From a bacterium UBP7_UBA7824 (GTDB lineage Bacteria; UBP7; UBA6624), in assembly GCA_002501535.1 (NCBI GenBank), contig DLTY01000029.1:36428-48926 (forward strand): a stretch of 12,499 nt of DNA. The letters are read 5' to 3'. Position numbers and translations under genes: made by a program. Shown here one piece after another: positions 7,854 through 12,499 of this stretch. The notes below the pieces were generated by a model. The model was not told the origin of the DNA. It searched no databases and was given only the letters and a program-made list of their open reading frames with translations. Position 1 is the stretch's first letter. The number at the start of each line of letters is the position of its first letter.

Positions 7854-8690
7854 ATCAATTTTTCTTGATTTATCTAAAAAAAACACCTCAATAATCCAGG
7901 CAGAAAGGTCAACTTCCCCCTTCTTTTTAGACGTTCTATGATTACCTGGATCCCAATGATGGTTATTATGAAGTCCAAAAGAAAAAAAAGTCAGAAAATG
8001 AACAAGCCAATTGTTCTTTGAATGACACTGTTTTCCTGTTTTGTAATTCTCATACCCATACATATGGCAAACAACGTTCACAAAAGCCATTTGACAATCA
8101 ACTATTGCTGATGGGATCAACATTCCAAAAAGAAGCCACTCAAAACCAAAAAAATACCATAATGAAAAAAGATACAAAGAAACAAGTAAAAAATAATAAG
8201 CATGTGTGAGCTGATAAACCTTGTCTGAAATCAAACCTTTAAAATATTTTTTATTTTCAAGCGGCACAAATTCATATGCTGGATGCAAGTAAAACCAAAC
8301 CTTCCACCATGGTATTGAATGAGGGGAATGTGGATCATTTTCACTGTCACACTCAGCATGGTGCTTTCTGTGAACAACAGCCCAATGCAAAGGGCTTCCG
8401 CTCATACATGGAATAGACCAAAACAACAAAAATATCCTTTTTGCCTTTGACGTTTTGAAAGATTTATGGGCATCATATCTGTGCAATCCAATATCAGTAC
8501 CCAAAACAATCATAAAAAAACAAACGATCAGAGAAAGAGTCCACATAACAATTGCATCATTAGGATTTTTAATAGAGTAAAAAATTCCAAAAAGAACAAA
8601 CAAGGGTTTGATAATGATTAGGAACCTCATTATTGGAGCATATAAATTTTCTAAATAAGCATTATAGAAAAATCGTTTTTTTTGATTCAT
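7842..8690 (-). CDS. Membrane fatty-acid (acyl-CoA/acyl-lipid) desaturase
   Basis: A di-iron membrane desaturase that would insert a cis double bond in a fatty acyl chain. All three histidine boxes are present: HRYDAH at 70-75, HRKHH at 107-111 and HNNHH at 241-245. DSENDPHSPH at 115-124 follows the second box, as in delta-9 acyl-CoA desaturases. Hydrophobic helices lie near 22-40, 47-67, 83-99, 163-181 and 184-200. At 282 residues it is a bare catalytic unit with no fused cytochrome b5 or ferredoxin, so it needs an external electron donor that is not in this window. Its ATG overlaps the stop of the FAD-protein gene by four bases (ATGA), which makes it the last gene of the nadE run. Regiospecificity and whether it acts on CoA, ACP or phospholipid cannot be read. 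A run of eight A follows the start codon. Confidence 0.88.
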   Translation of the reverse strand: MNQKKRFFYNAYLENLYAPIMRFLIIIKPLFVLFGIFYSIKNPNDAIVMWTLSLIVCFFMIVLGTDIGLHRYDAHKSFKTSKAKRIFLLFWSIPCMSGSPLHWAVVHRKHHAECDSENDPHSPHSIPWWKVWFYLHPAYEFVPLENKKYFKGLISDKVYQLTHAYYFLLVSLYLFSLWYFFGFEWLLFGMLIPSAIVDCQMAFVNVVCHMYGYENYKTGKQCHSKNNWLVHFLTFFSFGLHNNHHWDPGNHRTSKKKGEVDLSAWIIEVFFLDKSRKIDSTR

Positions 8691-10033
8691 TTTTTAACAG
8701 AAAGCTTGAATCCACTCTTATGAGATACATTTTTAAAAATCTTTAAAAAGAATTTACTAAATTCTTTGATAGCTTTTTTTTCAAAAGCAATAAAGGTTCG
8801 TATGTACATATCTCTGATCTTTGGATAGCGATTACCCCACTTCAAAAACATATCAACAAATTTTGGATTGTAATAAAGTTGGGCCCAACCCTGGATATGA
8901 AAAAGAACATCTTGAAATTCTTCTTTGTATTTTTCATGATACTCTTTTTCAATGAAACCTTCAGATAGGTTGTTTTCTTTCATTCCTTTTATCACTGCGT
9001 CAGCAAGGATCATTCCTGAACCATGAACAACATGCAATCCAGCAGAAAATACAGGATCAACAAAACCCAAAGTATCCCCTATCAAGACCCAGCCATCACC
9101 TACAGCTTCAGATGACCTTGCATGGAAGTTTGTCAAAAGAGCAGAATCTTTTGATGCCTGATTAATTCTTGTTTTGACTACATCAAAATTAGTAATCCTT
9201 GTTGCATTTTCTATTCTTTTCTTTATGAAGGGATGATTCAAAACCCATTTTTCATAAAACGCCTCAGGGTCTTTTGAATACTCATCCCAATGAACATTCT
9301 TATTAGCGACGATGCCTATAGAGGATTTTGGATCCTTAAGTGGTGCCCACCAATACCAAAGATCATTTTCAGTAAATAACAGCCTAACATCTCCAGCATT
9401 TTTACCTTGATCCTTTTTGCAATCTTCCCAATGTGCAAAACAGGCAAACGAGTGCAATTCCTCAATTTCCATCCTGATGCCTAATTTTCTAGGTATGAAA
9501 TTAGTTCTTCCGCTAGCGTCAACAACGAGTTTCGATCTGACTTCAAAAGTTTTTCCATGACGTTCAAAAGAGACTCCATTCATTCTTCCATTTTCATCAT
9601 AGAAAAGCTCTTCAACTCTTGCTTCCTCGAGGGCTGTAACACCATTATCTCGTGCATGGTTTAATAAAAACTCATCATAAACAGAACGATCTAATTGATA
9701 AACATGAGCATGACACCTTGAGTCTTCAGGATGAACGTCTTGGTCAAAATTAAATTGAGTACCATTTGGGGTTATCCAGCCAGCACCCCATTTTTGGATG
9801 AACAAAGGATCCATCATCTCTTTTGTAACCCCTAATCGATGCCAAATTCTCCAAATAGCTGTTGGAGCAATTATCTCACCAACACAAAATCTTGGAAATT
9901 TAGACCCCTCTAAAACTATAACTTTATAGCCTTCTTTTGCTACAAGTGTTGCGAATACAGCGCCAGCTGGGCCACCACCTATGACTATGAAGTCATAAAA
10001 ATCATCTGGAATAAAATTTTTTTCTCTGTCCAT
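8687..10033 (-). CDS. FAD-dependent oxidoreductase, flavin-halogenase-like
   Basis: A 448-residue flavoprotein of the p-hydroxybenzoate hydroxylase fold. GGGPAG at 19-24 is the dinucleotide-binding loop, and GEIIAP at 52-57 matches the halogenase GE-S-LLP position. Lys81 in FIQKWGA occupies the place of the catalytic lysine of flavin halogenases. WYWWAP at 226-231 corresponds to the halogenase WxWxIP motif with Ile changed to Ala. GWVLIGDTLGFVDPVFSAG at 314-332 is the second FAD motif in its halogenase form. The related geranylgeranyl-reductase branch usually reads differently here. The C-terminus (415-448) is lysine- and phenylalanine-rich and could touch a membrane. It starts 11 bases after the cyclase-like gene with no clear ribosome site and overlaps the desaturase by four bases. 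No flavin reductase is nearby. Halogenase, monooxygenase or isoprenoid reductase are all possible; the substrate is unknown. Confidence 0.72.
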   Translation of the reverse strand: MDREKNFIPDDFYDFIVIGGGPAGAVFATLVAKEGYKVIVLEGSKFPRFCVGEIIAPTAIWRIWHRLGVTKEMMDPLFIQKWGAGWITPNGTQFNFDQDVHPEDSRCHAHVYQLDRSVYDEFLLNHARDNGVTALEEARVEELFYDENGRMNGVSFERHGKTFEVRSKLVVDASGRTNFIPRKLGIRMEIEELHSFACFAHWEDCKKDQGKNAGDVRLLFTENDLWYWWAPLKDPKSSIGIVANKNVHWDEYSKDPEAFYEKWVLNHPFIKKRIENATRITNFDVVKTRINQASKDSALLTNFHARSSEAVGDGWVLIGDTLGFVDPVFSAGLHVVHGSGMILADAVIKGMKENNLSEGFIEKEYHEKYKEEFQDVLFHIQGWAQLYYNPKFVDMFLKWGNRYPKIRDMYIRTFIAFEKKAIKEFSKFFLKIFKNVSHKSGFKLSVKK

Positions 10034-10044
10034 GAGTACATATT

Positions 10045-10980
10045 CTAAGGCATCTGAATATTATGATATTTTTTAAAACCAGACCCTAATGCAGGAAAAT
10101 CTGATTCAAAAAACTTACCTAAATAATTGCCACTAACATAACCATCAAAAGATTCAGGGTTCAAAAAAGCCTGATTATTTTCTTTTGGACTGGGGAAAAT
10201 GATCTCTTTTTTTGAGCCGTGTTTTGCTTGCCCTTCTATTATTATTTTTTTATCTTTATCTTTAACAAAAAAATCAAAAGAATCATCCCTGCTCTCAAAA
10301 TAAATATCATGTCCAAGAAAACTAGCATAAATATCTGTTTCGCTCAAGTTAGACCATCTAAAAATACCTTCGTCACCATCAGCTGTGGGCATTAACCCTA
10401 TCTCAAAAGCAGAATCAGGGAATTGTGGCATTACATTCGCATGTAGCCAATTCCAGGATTCAGGAAAGTCCGGTCCATGATTTTTTGCTTGATAAACAAT
10501 TGCATCTTTAAGCTCAAATCTATTTCCTAAAAAATCTATATAGCCATTTGCAAAACCTTTCATCGTTGGAACCCTGTGTATAAAAGGCAAAGACCTTAAA
10601 TGTAATTTTTCCCTTACGTTAAAAGCTCTTAAATTAGAACCTTTTCCTGTTCCGTCAGAGCATACTGAATCAATTGAAAAACTCCATTTTTTACCCTTTT
10701 CAGATATAGAAATTAAATCTGAAGAAAAAAGATTATCCTGCCATCTAATATTGGCACTATCTTGACTCATTTTTAAATCATCAAATATCTCAAAACATTC
10801 AACATCTGAAAATGAAGAACAAGAATAGAAAAATTTTCTTAAACCAGAATCTGTGGAAATCACATAAGGCATAATAAAAAACCATTTCTTCTCTGAAGGG
10901 ATAACAATTCTGCAATTCCAAAAATCAAACCAATGGCCTTTTCCTGGGTACCTGTAAGAGTTTCGATGATCAAAATTCAT
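10045..10980 (-). CDS. Tocopherol-cyclase-like / lipocalin-like beta-barrel protein
   Basis: A 311-residue soluble protein rich in aromatic residues and predicted beta strands, with no signal peptide or membrane helix. The opening GKGHWFDFWNCRIVIP (13-28) resembles the 'WFeGWyfri' opening of tocopherol cyclase (VTE1). A central segment with YQAKNHGPDFPESWNWLHANV (about 162-182) resembles the VTE1 'YaeknWG..fP..W.W.q.N' signature. These are remembered family patterns, not search results. Related folds include carotenoid 1,2-hydratase (CrtC), AttH and Svf1, so cyclase, hydratase or pure lipid-binding roles are open. The start at ATG 10980 is preceded by GAGG six bases upstream and overlaps the amidohydrolase stop by 11 bases. 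Next comes the FAD protein after 11 bases. The setting suggests action on a polyprenyl, quinone or carotenoid-like lipid, which is inference. Confidence 0.5.
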   Translation of the reverse strand: MNFDHRNSYRYPGKGHWFDFWNCRIVIPSEKKWFFIMPYVISTDSGLRKFFYSCSSFSDVECFEIFDDLKMSQDSANIRWQDNLFSSDLISISEKGKKWSFSIDSVCSDGTGKGSNLRAFNVREKLHLRSLPFIHRVPTMKGFANGYIDFLGNRFELKDAIVYQAKNHGPDFPESWNWLHANVMPQFPDSAFEIGLMPTADGDEGIFRWSNLSETDIYASFLGHDIYFESRDDSFDFFVKDKDKKIIIEGQAKHGSKKEIIFPSPKENNQAFLNPESFDGYVSGNYLGKFFESDFPALGSGFKKYHNIQMP

Positions 10981-12148
10981 CCAAAGCCTCTGCGGCCATC
11001 ATGATATGCAATGCTACACCAAGATGCAAAGCGTCTTCATCAACTTTAAAGTTTGGGTTATGCACGCTTACAGTTGTTCCTTTTTCCTCATTACCGATGC
11101 CGAGCGCAATAAAACAACCCGAACAAGCTTCCGTGTAATAAGCAAAATCCTCACCACCCATGACGGGCTCCATTTCTACAATATTGTTTCCAAAAATACC
11201 TTTAGCATAATTTCTAACATTTTGCCAACATTTTGGATCATTTACAGTTGGAGGATACACCTTGCCTGGAAAAAGAACCTCTGAATCACATCCATTCGAT
11301 GCTGACACACCTTCAACTATCTCTTTAAGTCTTTTCTGAATCCTCATCTGACCTTCCATTGTCAGGGACCTTATAGTGCCCCCAAAACGTATATGTTCAG
11401 GAATAACATTATGTGCATCACCTCCATTAACATAAGTTACACTTAAAACAGCTGGCTCTAAAGGATCTGTTTCTCTGCTTATTATGTTTTGTAAAGAAGA
11501 AATTATTTGTGATGTTGTTGTAATTGGATCTATTGAAAAATGAGGCATTGCCGCATGCCCGCCTTTTCCTTTTATTTCAATTTCAAAAAAACCCGCAGAT
11601 GCAAGAAATGTTCCTGGCCTAGACCCTATCGATCCTGTTGGCAAAGTTGGCCAAACGTGCAATCCGAATATCTTGCTGACCTTTGGATTCTCTAATGCAC
11701 CTTGCTCTCTCATTTTTAATCCACCTGCTCCACCTTCTTCTGCAGGCTGGAATAAAAACTTAACTGTTCCTTTTATCTCTTTCTCATGTTTTTTAAAAAT
11801 CTTAACTGCCCCTAGAAGCATTGCAACATGACAATCATGACCGCAAGCATGCATTTTGCCATCAATAGTGCTTTTAAAATCAAGATCATTTTCTTCATGG
11901 ATTGGCAGTGCATCCATGTCTGCCCTCAAGGCAACACATGGTTCTTCACCTGTACCAACCTGAGCCAAAACGCCAGTTTTTGCAATCGGATGCTGGTATT
12001 CGACACCAAGCTCATCTAACTTCTCTCTTATCAATTGACTGGTTTTAAACTCCTCATACATTATTTCAGGATGCCTATGAATCTCTCGTCTAATTGCAAC
12101 AACCCACTCCTCTATCTTTTTAGCTTCTGATAAAAAATCTATTTTCAT
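10970..12148 (-). CDS. M20D family metal-dependent amidohydrolase (N-acyl-amino-acid hydrolase type)
   Basis: The enzyme should hydrolyse an amide bond of an N-acyl amino acid or similar conjugate. It has the di-metal site of the AbgB / hippurate hydrolase / IAA-amino-acid hydrolase group: ADMDALP at 76-82, CGHDCH at 102-107 (Cys102, His104), PAEEGG at 135-140 (Glu137/138), GLHVW at 162-166 (His164) and VHNPNF at 362-367 (His363). GKGGHAAMP at 194-202 and NVIPE at 247-251 lie in the dimerisation domain. Several stretches recall plant ILR1-like auxin-conjugate hydrolases, including GKMHACGHD, SRETDPL and GGTIRSL. The length (392) is typical, and there is no signal peptide, so it is presumed cytoplasmic. 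AAGGGG at 12162-12157 precedes the ATG by eight bases. The start overlaps the nadE stop by four bases, and the stop overlaps the next gene by 11. The true acyl substrate is unknown. Confidence 0.9.
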   Translation of the reverse strand: MKIDFLSEAKKIEEWVVAIRREIHRHPEIMYEEFKTSQLIREKLDELGVEYQHPIAKTGVLAQVGTGEEPCVALRADMDALPIHEENDLDFKSTIDGKMHACGHDCHVAMLLGAVKIFKKHEKEIKGTVKFLFQPAEEGGAGGLKMREQGALENPKVSKIFGLHVWPTLPTGSIGSRPGTFLASAGFFEIEIKGKGGHAAMPHFSIDPITTTSQIISSLQNIISRETDPLEPAVLSVTYVNGGDAHNVIPEHIRFGGTIRSLTMEGQMRIQKRLKEIVEGVSASNGCDSEVLFPGKVYPPTVNDPKCWQNVRNYAKGIFGNNIVEMEPVMGGEDFAYYTEACSGCFIALGIGNEEKGTTVSVHNPNFKVDEDALHLGVALHIMMAAEALDEF

Positions 12149-12499
12149 GAATTTTTCCCCTTAAAAATACCTTTCTTTTTGTAAGTTGGTATATTTTTCA
12201 TTTTATGTGTATTTTTCAAATTGAAATCAAGATATCTTTCAACAAGTTTAATCTCTTTTGTGTTAAGAGATTTTTTGTTATCTTTGTATTTTTTCAAACC
12301 TCTTTTCATAACCCATTCAAGATCTTTATAGGATGCTCCTATTTGCTCCTCGTCAGTTCTTAAATCATCCCATAAGCCATCAGTTGGAGGTGCATTGATT
12401 ATGGATTTGTTGATGCCAAAAAATTGCGCAAGCTCCCATACTTCAGATTTATAAAGATCTGCAATGGGTGCAATGTCAACTCCACCATCTCCATATTTT
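12145..12499 (-). CDS. nadE: NAD synthetase, C-terminal part (cut by window edge)
   Basis: The frame enters from the right edge and gives 117 residues ending at TGA 12147-12145. It begins KYGDGGVDIAPIADLYKSEV, the conserved C-terminal region of NAD synthetase, and continues with FFGINKSIINAPPTDGLWDD and then RTDEEQIGASY. These are the PP-(S/T)-x-x-L-W and TDE-E-x-(L/I)-G segments of NadE. The enzyme amidates nicotinic acid adenine dinucleotide to NAD+ using ATP. Whether it uses ammonia or has an N-terminal glutaminase domain cannot be seen because the 5' part lies beyond the window. The last 25 or so residues are lysine-rich. Its stop overlaps the amidohydrolase start (ATGA), making it the most upstream visible gene of the five-gene run. 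It may simply host the downstream cassette in its transcript. Confidence 0.85.
   Translation of the reverse strand, partial: KYGDGGVDIAPIADLYKSEVWELAQFFGINKSIINAPPTDGLWDDLRTDEEQIGASYKDLEWVMKRGLKKYKDNKKSLNTKEIKLVERYLDFNLKNTHKMKNIPTYKKKGIFKGKNS
12157..12162 (-). promoter_or_regulatory. Ribosome binding site for the amidohydrolase gene
   Basis: On the minus strand AAGGGG lies inside the nadE tail, eight bases before ATG 12148. It is the strongest ribosome site seen in this operon and supports independent initiation as well as coupling through the ATGA overlap with nadE. Confidence 0.65.

Noticed and set aside
8665..8700. Slippery A-runs around the FAD protein/desaturase junction as a frameshift or phase-variation site
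   Set aside because: Runs of six to eight A are common in AT-rich coding DNA. Both frames are intact and joined by an ordinary ATGA overlap, so no recoding is needed.
1..12499. Mobile elements, CRISPR arrays, tRNAs and toxin-antitoxin pairs
   Set aside because: I found no transposase or integrase motifs, spaced repeats, cloverleaf-like sequence or small paired ORFs. All sizeable ORFs outside the listed genes lie in shadow frames.

Overview
The window is AT-rich, gene-dense bacterial DNA with almost no intergenic space. It has the look of a streamlined, free-living, probably marine proteobacterium. A low-GC gammaproteobacterium of the SAR86 kind would fit: fumC1-type fumarase, single-chain GcvP, BioH-like esterase and very tight gene packing. 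No rRNA or other lineage marker is present, so this placement is inference. I saw no tRNA, rRNA, CRISPR array, insertion sequence or phage gene. No gene-free stretch exceeds about 35 bases.

Layout, left to right. (1) Positions 1-2084, plus strand: the possible tail of an upstream gene, a class II fumarase (fumC), and a polytopic membrane protein, joined by start/stop overlaps. (2) Positions 2091-7095, minus strand: the glycine cleavage operon gcvT-gcvH-gcvP, followed by a small lipoate-protein ligase-family gene that overlaps the end of gcvP. (3) Positions 7131-7853, plus strand: a BioH-like alpha/beta hydrolase, divergent from gcvT across 35 bases and overlapping the next gene tail to tail by 12 bases. 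(4) Positions 7842-12499, minus strand: a five-gene run in the order nadE (cut by the window edge), an M20D amidohydrolase, a tocopherol-cyclase-like protein, a flavin-halogenase-like FAD protein and a membrane fatty-acid desaturase. Four-to-eleven-base overlaps or an 11-base gap separate these genes.

How the genes work together. The gcv operon holds three glycine cleavage proteins (P, H, T); the shared L protein is absent from the window. Its last gene probably attaches lipoate or octanoate to GcvH, so the operon may carry its own cofactor-loading enzyme. The last three genes of the nadE run look like a lipid- or isoprenoid-tailoring cassette: a cyclase-like beta-barrel, a flavin halogenase/reductase-like enzyme and a desaturase, preceded by an amidohydrolase. 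The substrate cannot be read from the sequence. This cassette is the most likely place for undescribed biochemistry in the window; the rest is recognisable core metabolism.
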